Shown here: piece after piece, positions 24,620-35,711 of the stretch
Layout of the letters: every line of letters begins with the position of its first letter
Position numbering within the stretch: position 1 is the stretch's first letter
Assembly (NCBI GenBank): GCA_023369685.1
Contig: SACZ01000004.1
Span: forward strand, 558,001-622,000
Reading direction: 5' to 3'
Origin: Prolixibacteraceae bacterium JC049
GTDB taxonomy: Bacteria; Bacteroidota; Bacteroidia; Bacteroidales; Prolixibacteraceae
DNA: 64,000 nt
Made by a program: the position numbers and the translations under genes
Notes under the pieces: generated by a model
The model's database searches: none
What the model saw: only the letters and a program-made list of their open reading frames with translations
What the model was told of the DNA's origin: nothing

Positions 24620-26572
24620 TTATTTAGGCATTTGCATTCCTTTTTGTTTAGCCATCTCTTCCAAGCGCTGTTGGAATTTCGATTTTTTAACTGGCTTCTT
24701 TTTATTGGCTTGCAACTGTGCTCTAATCTTCTCTTCATCCACAAAGCGGCGCGACAAATAAGTCTGACCAATTGTGATTAAGTTAGCCAAGAAGTAGTAG
24801 AAACTCAATCCTGATGAATAGTTATTCAATACGAAGAAGAATACTACTGGCATCATATACATCATTGTTTTCATTCCAGCCATTTGCTGACCTCCAGCTT
24901 GGTTAGCCGAACTTACCTTAGTATAGAATACCGAAGTAATAGTCATAAGAACTGTAAATAAACTAATGTGGTTTCCTAAAATACTTGACAAGAATGGAAT
25001 CTCTTGTTGCCATGAGATAATAGAGTCGTAAGTAGAAAGGTCATGTGCCCAAAGGAATCCTTGCTGACGCAACTCGATAGAAGTTGGGAAAAAGAAGAAC
25101 ATTGAGAACAAAATAGGCATCTGCAATACCATTGGTAAACATCCACCCATCGGATTCACTCCTGCTTTCTTATACAAGGCCATTGTAGCTTGCTGACGCT
25201 CCATTGCCTTCTCCTGTGGATACTTGGCATTGATCTCGTCAATCTCTGGCTTTAATGCTTTCATTTTAGCTTGTGCAATGTACGACTTGTAAGTCAATGG
25301 GTACAATGCAAACTTTATAATCAGTGTAAGAATAATAATAATCACACCGAAGTTGCTAATGAAACGACGCAACCAGTTGAAAATAGGAATTACTACATAT
25401 TTTGAAACCGGACGTACAATAGCATATCCTAAGTTTACTACATTTTGTAGATCAATTCCGTACTGCTTCAACGTGTAATAGTGGTTAGGACCAAAGTAGA
25501 ACTGCATGTTAGCCGACTCGCTTGGACGGTAGCTAAATGGAATTCCAATATTCGACTCATAACGAGCTAAATACTTCTCGCTACGAGGATCTTTCTCATC
25601 AAACCAAATTGTTTTCACATCGGCATTGGCAAATGCTTCATCGGCAATTAAAGTTGATGAGAAGAACAACTGCTTGAAGTCAACCCATTTCACCTTTGTC
25701 TTTAAGCTTTCGCTACCCGACTTAGATGTAGTTAACTTATCCACTTCGTCTTCATCGTACTTATAATAGATAGTAGAATAACGATCTTCTCCCCACTTAG
25801 AGCGTTGCTCCTGACGTGGCATCTGAACATTCCATTTGAAGTTAATGAAATCGGCATTTGAACTGATAACATCGTTCATTCCAACCATATTAACATCGAA
25901 ATCAATCATGAATGAGTTATGCTTGATAGCGTAACGGTACTCAATGTATTTACCGTCGCCAGCATTCAACTTCATGCTGATGTTTTTGGTTTGTCCTGGA
26001 TTTTCTTCGTTTACTTTCTCTTTTCCTTCATCTCCTTTACGTACTTCTGGACCTGTTGCTTTCACAACTGCCTCGCTGGTACTTGGCACAAAGAAAAGTT
26101 GTTCTGTTGCAATATTTCTGTTGGCAGCAAAGAACTCCATTCCGAAGTCACTTTTATCCCCTTCAAAAAGAACCAAAGGCTCGCCATTGAAACGTTTGTA
26201 ACCTTTCAATTCAACAGAATAGATACGTCCCCCTTTATTGGAAAGGGTTACTTTCATCAAGTTATTTTCAAGTGTAGTAAATTGCTCTTCGCCTTTAGCA
26301 GCTGCAGCAAATGCTCCAAAACGATCTACTAACTCTTTTTCGGCCTCTTCAGCTGTAGCAGTAGAGTTGTTTTCAACTGCGCCCATTGGGCTTTTGGCAG
26401 CTTCGGCTTCGCGCTGCTGTTGCTCGATAGCCATCTGGCGCTGCACCTGTTCGATAGAATCTTTGCGATGCTTAGCCGCTTCTAATTGCTCTTTCGATGG
26501 TCGATTCAGGTAACTAAACCCAATCAACACAAGGAATATTAAAGCAATTCCGGTTAGTGTATTTCTATCCAT
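24620..26572 (-). CDS. yidC: Membrane protein insertase YidC
   Basis: 650 residues. N-terminal TM (LTGIALIFLVLIGFSYLNRP), a large periplasmic beta-sandwich domain (about 60-370), and the conserved 5-TM insertase core at about 390-610: VVIPIFNWLRRFISNFGVII, then KSYIAQAKMKALKPEIDEIN and QQATMALYKKAGVNPMGGCL with the cytoplasmic coiled-coil hairpin, and NYSSGLSFYYFLANLITIGQ. It inserts and folds inner-membrane proteins alone or with SecYEG. The C-terminal tail is Lys/Gln-rich and may contact ribosomes. It follows pyrG by 11 bases and is probably co-transcribed with it; a strong hairpin ends the unit. Function is certain by family. Confidence 0.97.
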   Translation of the reverse strand: MDRNTLTGIALIFLVLIGFSYLNRPSKEQLEAAKHRKDSIEQVQRQMAIEQQQREAEAAKSPMGAVENNSTATAEEAEKELVDRFGAFAAAAKGEEQFTTLENNLMKVTLSNKGGRIYSVELKGYKRFNGEPLVLFEGDKSDFGMEFFAANRNIATEQLFFVPSTSEAVVKATGPEVRKGDEGKEKVNEENPGQTKNISMKLNAGDGKYIEYRYAIKHNSFMIDFDVNMVGMNDVISSNADFINFKWNVQMPRQEQRSKWGEDRYSTIYYKYDEDEVDKLTTSKSGSESLKTKVKWVDFKQLFFSSTLIADEAFANADVKTIWFDEKDPRSEKYLARYESNIGIPFSYRPSESANMQFYFGPNHYYTLKQYGIDLQNVVNLGYAIVRPVSKYVVIPIFNWLRRFISNFGVIIIILTLIIKFALYPLTYKSYIAQAKMKALKPEIDEINAKYPQEKAMERQQATMALYKKAGVNPMGGCLPMVLQMPILFSMFFFFPTSIELRQQGFLWAHDLSTYDSIISWQQEIPFLSSILGNHISLFTVLMTITSVFYTKVSSANQAGGQQMAGMKTMMYMMPVVFFFVLNNYSSGLSFYYFLANLITIGQTYLSRRFVDEEKIRAQLQANKKKPVKKSKFQQRLEEMAKQKGMQMPK

Positions 26573-26583
26573 AAAAATATTTT

Positions 26584-28197
<1,614 letters not shown>

Positions 28198-28301
28198 CTA
28201 TATTTTTTAAATTGATTTCAAAAGATGCAAAATAACAAATAAATTTCCAGAAAGAGGTGAATAACCCTAACTTTTTAGCCTTTCTGCACCATCAGTTTAA
28301 T

Positions 28302-28340
28302 AAAAAAGAAAGACCCGTTTAAAACCTAAACGAGCCTTTC
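28302..28340 (-). terminator. Intrinsic terminator after the DUF349 gene
   Basis: On the minus strand GAAAG-CTCGTTT pairs with AAACGGG-CTTTC around AGGTTTT and is followed by six T, the textbook intrinsic terminator form. It lies 38 bases past the DUF349 stop. Confidence 0.8.
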
Positions 28341-28377
28341 ACACACCATCTGTCAAACTATTTAAAACAAAGAAATA

Positions 28378-30237
28378 TTATTCTTCATCATCTAGTTTAT
28401 CTATTAAGCGAATCTTTTGCTTTAGCGTAGCAATTTGTTCCTTGGTACGCTCGATGCGACGATGCACATCTGCAATTAGCGATTCAGCATTTTTTGTATT
28501 GGCAAAGAAACCAATGTTATTGTCTAATAATACGAGATCATTTTCAAGTTGTTTCAACTTGTTCATGTACTTATCTCGTTCGTGATCAATTTTTCTATTT
28601 CCAGAATTCGATTCAGACAATCCTTCGATTTTACTCTTGAATCGCTCCATATCACGATTGCGCTCATCGATACGAAGATCCTGGAATTTAGAATTAATAG
28701 CATCGCGATACTTATTCTGGATTGCATCTTTCTGACGGAAAGGCACATGACCAATTGTACTCCAACGACGCTGGAATTCTTTCAATGCTTCCAAATCAGC
28801 TTTCTCATCTTCACCCAATTCGAATGCTACAATTTCTGCAATCAATTCTTCTTTTAGCTTCAGATTCTCATCGTACTTCTTGTCAACATCTTTATAGAAC
28901 TCTTTCTTTCTATCAAAGAATGCATCGCAAGCTGCACGGAAACGCTTCCAAATTGTATCTGATTGACGACGAGGAACAGGACCAATCTCCTTCCAACGCT
29001 TCTGAATGCGAATTAACTCATCAGTCGTTTTCTTCCAATCTTCGCTATCTTTCAATGCTTCTGCCTGAACACATAGATCGAGTTTCAATTGAAGGTTGTT
29101 TACCAACTCCTCTTTTGTCTTAGAATAGAATTTACGTTTTCTATCGAAGAACTCGTCACATGCTTTGCGGAAGCGAGTATAAATTTCGGTATTGAATTTT
29201 TTAGGAGCAAAACCAATTGTACGCCATACCTGCTGTAGTTCTACCAACTCCTGAGCTTTCTGATCCCACTCTTTGTGCGATTTGGGCTCACATGTTGCAA
29301 TCTCTTCGGCTTTAACACACAATTCTGTTTTAGCTTCTAAATTCTGATTTTGATCTTTCTTTCTATTCTCGAAGAAGTCTTGATGCTTTTTATTAATGGT
29401 AGAAGTAGCCGCTTTAAAGCGCTCCCACAAATCATCTTTATCTTCACGAGGTACAGGACCAATTTCACGCCATTGTTCGTGTAGTTTTTGCAATGTTTGG
29501 AATGCTTTCAATACATTACTTTCAACCAATAGCTCTTCTGCTCTTTCGCAAAGCTTAATCTTATGTTCCATGTTACGCTTAAGGTCTAGGTCACGCAACT
29601 CGCGATTAATCTTAATGAAATCGTAGAAATTCTCTACATGGTGGTGGTAAGTATCCCAAAGATCTTTCAATTTAGCTTGTGGCACAGGACCTATCTCACG
29701 CCACTTATCTTGCAGATCACGAAATTCCTGAAATGTTTTGTTGATCGATTCTTTACCATTCACTAAGTTTTTGATGGCCTCAATAACCTCGTACTTTTGC
29801 TTAAGGTTATCTTCTTTTTCTGCCTCTAATTGCTTTGTGAATTCAGCTTTACGAGTTCTAAACTTTTGCAAAGATTTACGAATATCCGATTCGTATGGAT
29901 TCGTTTCTGGTTTAAACTCCTCCTCAGCTCCCCCTGCTTCAAGGAAAACTTTCTTTTGATCGTTAATTGTAGCCCAGTGCTTCTTGTAAAACTCATTCTT
30001 GATATCTTCTACATGCGAACGATAATTGAAAATATCAGCTTTGTCAAGAATTTCACGTAGTGCATTTACCAATTCAACTTCCGAATATTCCGAATAATCA
30101 ACAGGCTCAACAGTAGTTTCTTCAACAGTCTCTTCCGAAGTTTCTACTTCAGGTTCAATCTTCTCCGCAGTAGAATCAGTCATTTCTTCCTGATTCTTTA
30201 ACTCTTCATTCGAGTTATTTAGATCTTTAGGTTCCAT
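28378..30237 (-). CDS. DUF349 repeat protein
   Basis: A 619-residue, highly charged, helical cytoplasmic protein built from repeated DUF349 units. Each unit carries a variant of LxELxxxWKEIGPVPR: DLQDKWREIGPVPQAKLKDL, LHEQWREIGPVPREDKDDLW, LQQVWRTIGFAPKKFNTEIY, IQKRWKEIGPVPRRQSDTIW and FQRRWSTIGHVPFRQKDAIQ, spaced about 72-76 residues, each followed by an FRxAxDxFFxRKxxFY-type helix. The N-terminus (residues 1-50) is rich in Glu/Asp and probably disordered, and the C-terminus is a coiled coil. The family is common in Bacteroidota and its function is not established. Monocistronic, with its own terminator. Confidence 0.92.
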   Translation of the reverse strand: MEPKDLNNSNEELKNQEEMTDSTAEKIEPEVETSEETVEETTVEPVDYSEYSEVELVNALREILDKADIFNYRSHVEDIKNEFYKKHWATINDQKKVFLEAGGAEEEFKPETNPYESDIRKSLQKFRTRKAEFTKQLEAEKEDNLKQKYEVIEAIKNLVNGKESINKTFQEFRDLQDKWREIGPVPQAKLKDLWDTYHHHVENFYDFIKINRELRDLDLKRNMEHKIKLCERAEELLVESNVLKAFQTLQKLHEQWREIGPVPREDKDDLWERFKAATSTINKKHQDFFENRKKDQNQNLEAKTELCVKAEEIATCEPKSHKEWDQKAQELVELQQVWRTIGFAPKKFNTEIYTRFRKACDEFFDRKRKFYSKTKEELVNNLQLKLDLCVQAEALKDSEDWKKTTDELIRIQKRWKEIGPVPRRQSDTIWKRFRAACDAFFDRKKEFYKDVDKKYDENLKLKEELIAEIVAFELGEDEKADLEALKEFQRRWSTIGHVPFRQKDAIQNKYRDAINSKFQDLRIDERNRDMERFKSKIEGLSESNSGNRKIDHERDKYMNKLKQLENDLVLLDNNIGFFANTKNAESLIADVHRRIERTKEQIATLKQKIRLIDKLDDEE

Positions 30238-30364
30238 CGCAAATAATTTTAATAATAGCGTACCATCTGATAAATAGACGGTATAATGAAATACGAAAAT
30301 AAAATTTACCCACTAATACTCAAAGTTTTTCCTAATCTAATTCCAATTATTTTCAAAATTCATT

Positions 30365-30393
30365 AAAAAAGGCCACCCAAACAGGTGACCTTT
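30365..30393 (-). terminator. Intrinsic terminator after the Hsp20 gene
   Basis: On the minus strand AAAGGTCACC pairs with GGTGGCCTTT (one G-T pair), loop TGTTTG, followed by a T run. It lies about 52 bases past the Hsp20 stop. Confidence 0.75.
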
Positions 30394-30445
30394 CTGCAAT
30401 AAACCTAAAATCAATAATCAAACTAACTAATCTAACTAAACTTCA

Positions 30446-30838
30446 TTATTTTACATCAATCTCGACTGAAACAGGTGCTTCTTTCTCTTTTTTTACCAAC
30501 GTAATTTTTAATATTCCATTTTCCAGCTTCGCATCAACTTTCTTCAAATCAATATTTTCACCTAAGCGGTAAGAACGTTTAAATGCTTTGCTTACAAAAT
30601 CGGCATTAACACCTTCTTCATCTTTTCCTGAGATATTGAGGATGTTTTTCTCAACCTGAATGGAAATATCTGACTTTGTTAAACCAGGAACCGCCATTAA
30701 GATTTCAAATCCTTCTTCATTCTCAACCACTTTTGCAGCAGGAGCAGTTTGTGCAACACATTTGTCATCCCAAGCAAAATCATTCATCCACGAATTGAAT
30801 ACTCTGTCTACGTTGTTGTTAAATCTTACAATATTCAT
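30446..30838 (-). CDS. Hsp20/alpha-crystallin small heat shock protein
   Basis: 130 residues, the usual size for this family. The alpha-crystallin domain spans about 35-120: APAAKVVENEEGFEILMAVP, GLTKSDISIQVEKNILNISG, FKRSYRLGENIDLKKVDAKL and the signature ENGILKITLVKKE. The C-terminal end has EAPVSVEIDVK, which may replace the I-x-I anchor. It forms oligomers that hold unfolding proteins in an ATP-independent way. The ATG is preceded by AGGAGG at a good distance, unusual in this phylum where Shine-Dalgarno sequences are rare, and suggests strong translation on induction. No heat-shock inverted repeat of the CIRCE type was seen upstream. Confidence 0.95.
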   Translation of the reverse strand: MNIVRFNNNVDRVFNSWMNDFAWDDKCVAQTAPAAKVVENEEGFEILMAVPGLTKSDISIQVEKNILNISGKDEEGVNADFVSKAFKRSYRLGENIDLKKVDAKLENGILKITLVKKEKEAPVSVEIDVK

Positions 30839-31065
30839 AATATATCCTCCTAGTTTTTTGTTGTTTTAATAAATCTAGTTCGTTATTCACGCTAACCTCT
30901 CTTTCAACTCACGTGCCATTCCAACTTTCAGACCTTTTTGTCCGATTAACAACAAAAAACATGTCACATCTTCCGAATCACACCATTTTAAACTGTCATT
31001 TTTTCCGAATCATTGTTTTTCACATCTATCTTATCGATTTTTTTCTGCTATTTCTTTTTGCTTTC

Positions 31066-31073
31066 TAACTTTG
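31066..31073 (+). promoter_or_regulatory. -7 promoter box for trmD
   Basis: TAACTTTG followed by C matches the TAnnTTTGC box and lies 17 bases before the trmD ATG, predicting a leader of about 10 bases. The upstream sequence is T-rich, with no unambiguous -33 TTTG. Confidence 0.5.
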
Positions 31074-31090
31074 CCGAAAATTGAAGATTC

Positions 31091-31768
31091 ATGCGAATAG
31101 ATATATTGACAGTTGTACCTGAATTATTAGAGAGTCCGTTTAACCACTCTATTGTACAGAGAGGAAAAGATAAAGGCTTGGTAGATATCCACATCCACAA
31201 CATCCGTGACTTCTCGGAAGACAAGCATAAAAAAGTGGATGATTACGCTTTTAGTGGAGGAGCAGGAATGGTTTTAACCATCCAACCTATCGAAAAAGCA
31301 ATTAATTGGCTAAAGTCGCAACGCGAATACGACGAGATTATCTACACCACACCAGATGCGCCGGTTTATAACCAGAAAACAGCCAACACGTTGTCTCTAT
31401 GCAAAAATATTATCATTCTTTGCGGACATTATAAAGGAGTAGATCAACGCGTGCGTGATCACTTCATTACCAAAGAGATTTGCATTGGCGACTATGTACT
31501 TACCGGAGGAGAAATGGCTGCCGCAATTATTGTGGACAGTATTGTTAGATTAATCCCAGGAGTTATCTCTGACGAAACATCGGCATTAACTGATTCTTTT
31601 CAGGATGACTTGCTAAGTCCACCAGTATATACGCGACCAGCCGATTACAATGGATGGGAAGTGCCTGATATTCTACTTTCAGGAAATGAAGCGAAGGTAG
31701 AGGAATGGAAAATGCAAAAAGCTTACGAACGTACTAAAGCAATTCGACCTGATTTACTGGAAAAGTAA
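31091..31768 (+). CDS. trmD: tRNA (guanine-N1)-methyltransferase TrmD
   Basis: 225 residues; methylates G37 of tRNAs from S-adenosylmethionine, preventing +1 frameshifts. The SPOUT-fold signature pieces are all there: [40 protein letters not shown], the knot segment [18 protein letters not shown] and [20 protein letters not shown], followed by the dimer-interface helix [20 protein letters not shown]. The C-terminal domain ends [17 protein letters not shown]. It is monocistronic here, unlike the rpsP-rimM-trmD-rplS operon of proteobacteria, and a MITE-like repeat follows its stop. Confidence 0.98.
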   Translation: MRIDILTVVPELLESPFNHSIVQRGKDKGLVDIHIHNIRDFSEDKHKKVDDYAFSGGAGMVLTIQPIEKAINWLKSQREYDEIIYTTPDAPVYNQKTANTLSLCKNIIILCGHYKGVDQRVRDHFITKEICIGDYVLTGGEMAAAIIVDSIVRLIPGVISDETSALTDSFQDDLLSPPVYTRPADYNGWEVPDILLSGNEAKVEEWKMQKAYERTKAIRPDLLEK

Positions 31769-31796
31769 CTCTATTCGATATAAAACAATATTCCAA

Positions 31797-31989
31797 GAGG
31801 CTGTCCAAAAAGTAAATTCATTTAAAATCGAACTTTCAGTTTATAACCTGCTTTCGTTTTTACCCCTCCAAACCTCCCCTAAAGAGGAGGCTTAAGTCCC
31901 CTTTAGGGGATTTAGGGGTGATAAACCAAGTGGTGACTTATAATCTGTTGTTCAATAAATTATAAATAAGCTTTTGGGACAGCCTCTTT
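31797..31989 (+). repeat. MITE-like dispersed repeat, copy B
   Basis: 193 bases, inverted relative to the copy at 3898-4123 and about nine bases in ten identical by eye. The ends are GAGGCTGTCCAAAAAG and CTTTTGGGACAGCCTC, an inverted pair of 16 bases with one difference. The centre is the CCTCCCCTAAAGAGGAGG / CCCCTTTAGGGGATTTAGGGG core. It fills almost the whole gap between convergent trmD and the nuclease gene, so it may also act as a two-way terminator. No transposase and no clear target duplication. Confidence 0.85.
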
Positions 31990-32033
31990 CTTTTTCTTGC
32001 TAAACGACCTACAGATTAGCTTAGTCTACGAAT

Positions 32034-34925
32034 CTATCCAAAAGTTGATCCCGAACGATGGCAAATGGCATTGTATGGACAATAGCCGCATTTGTTTTTC
32101 TTTTCATCCACCTGTGCAAAGGCAATGCGAACATCAAATATTTCAGTCAACAACTTATTCAGTCCTTCACGAAAATCGCCTTCCACAGCATTGTAGCCCA
32201 TTTGCTCCCAACCATCCACTTTTGTTTTAAATAGTGGGTTGAACTCATCGGAATAGACATCACGAATTTGGTAGATGCCAGGGTGAATGATATTGTGTTC
32301 GGTATATTTTTGCGCCACCAACTGTGCGTACAACAAAGTCTGAAATGCAGCTTTTCGGCGATCCATTTTATCGCGATTAAATAATGACTCTACATCGGAG
32401 AAGTCCAATTTATCGCTTCCCGATTTATAATCGATAACACGTAGTTTTCCATCGACATAATCGAGGCGATCGATAAATCCACCAATTTGAATTTGGTACT
32501 GTTTATCGTTGGCATGAACCGGGAATCGCCCCACCACATTCTCTTCCAGGCTTTTTATCTGAAATGGCGCAATCTTTTTATCCTGCCGTACAAATTCCTT
32601 AATGGTCTTCTTAATCACACGGAATATCAAACGATTTCGACCAACTAGCTCAGGTGTTTTGTCCACCTCTTTTTGCTGGTTAAAATATTCTTGATTAAAG
32701 GCCTTATTGATTACTGCATCAATCTGTCCATTATTTTTCAAAACCGAGTCCAAGGTATCAACAGTGATTTGCTTACCAACCATAGGTTTGTAAAGTTCCT
32801 CCAGCGATGTATGCAGAATACTTCCAAATACATCGGGACCAATTTCCTGAGTAACCTCACGTGGTTCTCTGAGTCCGGCCACATAACGAAAATAGAAACG
32901 CATTCCGCATTCCATATAGGTATTCAGCGCACTAGGCGAAAGCGGATATTTGGCAAATCGCTGTGCCAAACCATCAATCATTGCTTCGTTTTTCGCAATA
33001 AGAATCTCCTTTTGCTCGGCTCCTTCTATATCATATAATAGCGTATGTTCTTCTACTTCAATTCCAGATTCGAATTTAAGCTGATAAATGTAGCGACTCA
33101 TCTCGCCACTGTTCAAGCCATTGGCAACCGGATTATAAAACAGAAACACATTTTTCGCTCGTTGAATAGTTCTATAGAAATAGTAGGCATACATGGCATC
33201 CATTTGCTCTACCGAAGGCATACCAAACGCTCTACGCAACTGGTAAGGAACAAATGAAGCAGCTCCCCCACCCGATGGCATAATTCCTTCGTTTACCGAA
33301 AGCATAAATACATTTTCGAAATCCAGGTTACGAGTTTCCAGAATACCCATCACCTGTAAACCACCAAGTGGTTCTCCTTCGAAAGGCACTGAAATGCCTC
33401 CCAAGTAGCGATCGACAATTCGGAAAACGGTCTCTCTTTTCACCTTCGACATATCTAAAACCGAATCTCCCCATTCGGTTACCACATCTTTAAAACGATT
33501 GATGGCGACATATGCCTGGTAGACGTACTCCTGAACAATGCTTTCCGTTTTTCCATCAGTAACCTGCGAAAATACCTTGCGCAATGCTGCCAACAGGTAG
33601 TCTCCAATATCCATAGATGAGTTGACCACTCTGAAAATAGATTGCCAGAAAGCATCTTTAGCGACCTCCTGTGGGGCAATGTATACTTTGTTATGTTTCA
33701 ATATTTCATCACGCAATCTGATAGCCCCTTCATCGTCAATTTGGCGAACAAGAGGGTGGTTTAGCACCGCTAAAACCGAACGATACCCCAGCTTAGGTTG
33801 CTTTGTTTCTGCACCTACCACTGTTTTTTGCAGTTCCAATAAGGTATTCAATAAGCTACAAACCGGAGAAGCCGAAAATGGATATCCCATGGTGACATTT
33901 ACATGCGAATAGTTATCGGGCAATGCACCAAGTGTTTGCAATAGTAAATTCTCCTCGCCCAGCACTACAGCTGTTTTATCGAACTGCTTCTCGGCAGTAA
34001 TGCCTTTTTGCTGCATCCAGTAAGCCAATGCCTGTGTTTGCCCTACTTTTGATGGCACAACAACCAACTGAATCTTTTTATCTTTCTTAAATTCACTGGC
34101 AATACTGAAATTCTCGGGAGCAGGAAATCGCTTCAAATTCTCGCGCATAAACATTCCCGCCTCGTGTCGATTATCATTCACGTAATAATCATCGTAATCC
34201 CATAAGAATCGAGCAATACCAATCTTTTTCAAGTGGGCAAACAATGCCTTTTCACATGGATTTATGGCATTGAATCCAATAAAATAGATCGGATTATTGG
34301 AATCGGCAATTTGTTCTCCAGCATTCAATCGGTTTACCATCTCCCGGTAAATCATCCCTTCATAAGCCTCACCAGAATTATGCAGTAATGCCTTAAACTG
34401 AATATATACCTCGTTTAGAACTTCCCACAACTCAAGAAAATCGGTACTATTCTGTGACTTTTTAATCTTCCCGATATTCCCCCAGAAGTTTCTCAAAAAC
34501 TCTTTTTGATCATCGCTCAAGTATTCGAATGCTTCATCAATCTCTTTTAAATCGGCAATATTTCGGAATAAGTCATCGGCTTTAACCAAATATTTATCCA
34601 AATCATCGAAATCACCAATAAGCATTTCAGCCCAATAGTAAAAGTCATCGAACGACTCGCTACTTCCAGTAACTTGCTGGTATATTCCATACAGCTTAAC
34701 GATTAAAGTCAATGGATCGCTCTTTCTCAATTGAGAAAAATTCTGGACCAATTCATTGATGGTTGTAATTTGCGGACTAAGCACTGGCTGCTCAATCAGC
34801 CCTTGTAAGTAACCTTTAAAGAAAACACCAGCTCGTCGGTTAGGGAATACTAATGTTACCTGATGCAAATTCTCTTGATGCTCGGTAAAAATATATTTTG
34901 CTACTTCTTCTAGAAATCGATTCAT
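32034..34925 (-). CDS. AddB/RexB-like PD-(D/E)XK nuclease family protein
   Basis: A 963-residue cytoplasmic protein. The N-terminal half resembles the inactivated helicase region of AddB-type recombination subunits (QVTLVFPNRRAGVFFKGYLQ; NPIYFIGFNAINPCEKALFA). The middle has MGILETRNLDFENVFMLSVN, a helicase motif often kept in AddB, and VNEGIMP. The C-terminal nuclease domain has LRVIDYKSGSDKLDF, the PD-(D/E)XK core, and four cysteines placed as in the AddB iron-sulfur cluster: YMECGMRFYF, and CGYCPYNAICHR at the extreme C-terminus. An AddA-type helicase partner is not in the window. A role in double-strand break end processing is likely. Confidence 0.85.
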   Translation of the reverse strand: MNRFLEEVAKYIFTEHQENLHQVTLVFPNRRAGVFFKGYLQGLIEQPVLSPQITTINELVQNFSQLRKSDPLTLIVKLYGIYQQVTGSSESFDDFYYWAEMLIGDFDDLDKYLVKADDLFRNIADLKEIDEAFEYLSDDQKEFLRNFWGNIGKIKKSQNSTDFLELWEVLNEVYIQFKALLHNSGEAYEGMIYREMVNRLNAGEQIADSNNPIYFIGFNAINPCEKALFAHLKKIGIARFLWDYDDYYVNDNRHEAGMFMRENLKRFPAPENFSIASEFKKDKKIQLVVVPSKVGQTQALAYWMQQKGITAEKQFDKTAVVLGEENLLLQTLGALPDNYSHVNVTMGYPFSASPVCSLLNTLLELQKTVVGAETKQPKLGYRSVLAVLNHPLVRQIDDEGAIRLRDEILKHNKVYIAPQEVAKDAFWQSIFRVVNSSMDIGDYLLAALRKVFSQVTDGKTESIVQEYVYQAYVAINRFKDVVTEWGDSVLDMSKVKRETVFRIVDRYLGGISVPFEGEPLGGLQVMGILETRNLDFENVFMLSVNEGIMPSGGGAASFVPYQLRRAFGMPSVEQMDAMYAYYFYRTIQRAKNVFLFYNPVANGLNSGEMSRYIYQLKFESGIEVEEHTLLYDIEGAEQKEILIAKNEAMIDGLAQRFAKYPLSPSALNTYMECGMRFYFRYVAGLREPREVTQEIGPDVFGSILHTSLEELYKPMVGKQITVDTLDSVLKNNGQIDAVINKAFNQEYFNQQKEVDKTPELVGRNRLIFRVIKKTIKEFVRQDKKIAPFQIKSLEENVVGRFPVHANDKQYQIQIGGFIDRLDYVDGKLRVIDYKSGSDKLDFSDVESLFNRDKMDRRKAAFQTLLYAQLVAQKYTEHNIIHPGIYQIRDVYSDEFNPLFKTKVDGWEQMGYNAVEGDFREGLNKLLTEIFDVRIAFAQVDEKKNKCGYCPYNAICHRSGSTFG

Positions 34926-35192
34926 GGGATAATTCAGAGTTATAAAGAGTAAAAATACAGATTATATTTTCAAATACACGCTATATTTTTCAGCCAAACG
35001 ACAACCAATTATTCAACTACCTCTATTCTACGACTAAGCCTCATGTCACGTTCTTTTAGTCATCGAAAAAATATACAACATGCATCTTCTCTGTATCGAT
35101 TTTTAAGCGTTGATTGATACTTTCTGAACTTTTGAGTAGGGCAACATTGTTGGCATTTTACTATTTTTACCACCAAATTTAAATTGAATATT

Positions 35193-35630
35193 ATGTATAC
35201 AGCAGAAATACACACCATTAAAGGTGTAATGAAGGTAGAGTTCTTCGAAGCTGACGCTCCGGGAACAGTAGCTAACTTTGTTAAATTGGCTAAAGAAGGA
35301 TTTTACGATGGATTGAATTTTCACCGAGTAATTCCAGACTTTGTTATTCAGGGTGGATGTCCTGATGGAACAGGTGCCGGAGGTCCAGGTTACTCAATTA
35401 ATTGTGAGTTGAATGGAGACAACCAGTTCCACGACAGAGGAGTACTTTCAATGGCTCACGCTGGAAGAAATACCGGAGGTTCTCAATTCTTCATTTGCCA
35501 CTCTCGCACGAACACTGCTCACCTTGACCGTCAGCACACTTGCTTCGGAAAAGTAGTTGAAGGACTTGATGTTATTGATGACATCCGTATGGGTGACGAG
35601 ATTGAAAAGATCGTAATTATTGAAGCATAA
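35193..35630 (+). CDS. Peptidyl-prolyl cis-trans isomerase, cyclophilin type
   Basis: 145 residues from ATG 35193; a TTG three codons upstream is less likely. No signal peptide, so cytoplasmic. Cyclophilin signatures: VANFVKLAKEGFYDGLNFHR, VIPDFVIQGGCPDGTGAGGP, then GVLSMAHAGRNTGGSQFFIC with the catalytic-site residues R (FHR), Q-F-F and, toward the end, HLDRQHTCFGKVVEGLDVID. It speeds proline isomerisation in protein folding. It is a compact form lacking the insertions of PpiA/PpiB. Monocistronic, divergent from the nuclease gene, with a strong hairpin after its stop. Confidence 0.96.
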   Translation: MYTAEIHTIKGVMKVEFFEADAPGTVANFVKLAKEGFYDGLNFHRVIPDFVIQGGCPDGTGAGGPGYSINCELNGDNQFHDRGVLSMAHAGRNTGGSQFFICHSRTNTAHLDRQHTCFGKVVEGLDVIDDIRMGDEIEKIVIIEA

Positions 35631-35635
35631 AAAAG

Positions 35636-35669
35636 AAGAGGAGCTCCTAGGGGATAGGAGTCTCCTCTA
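35636..35669. terminator. Hairpin between convergent cyclophilin and ferredoxin genes
   Basis: AGAGGAG-CTCCTA pairs with TAGGAG-CTCCTCT. On the minus strand it is followed by TCTTTTTT, which suits termination of the ferredoxin operon; the plus side lacks a T run. Confidence 0.6.
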
Positions 35670-35711
35670 TCGAAACAAACTAATTAAAAAGGATGAGGAT
35701 AGCATAGATCC

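Noticed and set aside
33479-33679. Minus-strand frame of 66 codons within the nuclease gene
   Set aside because: It is a shadow in another frame of the long AddB-like coding region and shows no independent motif.
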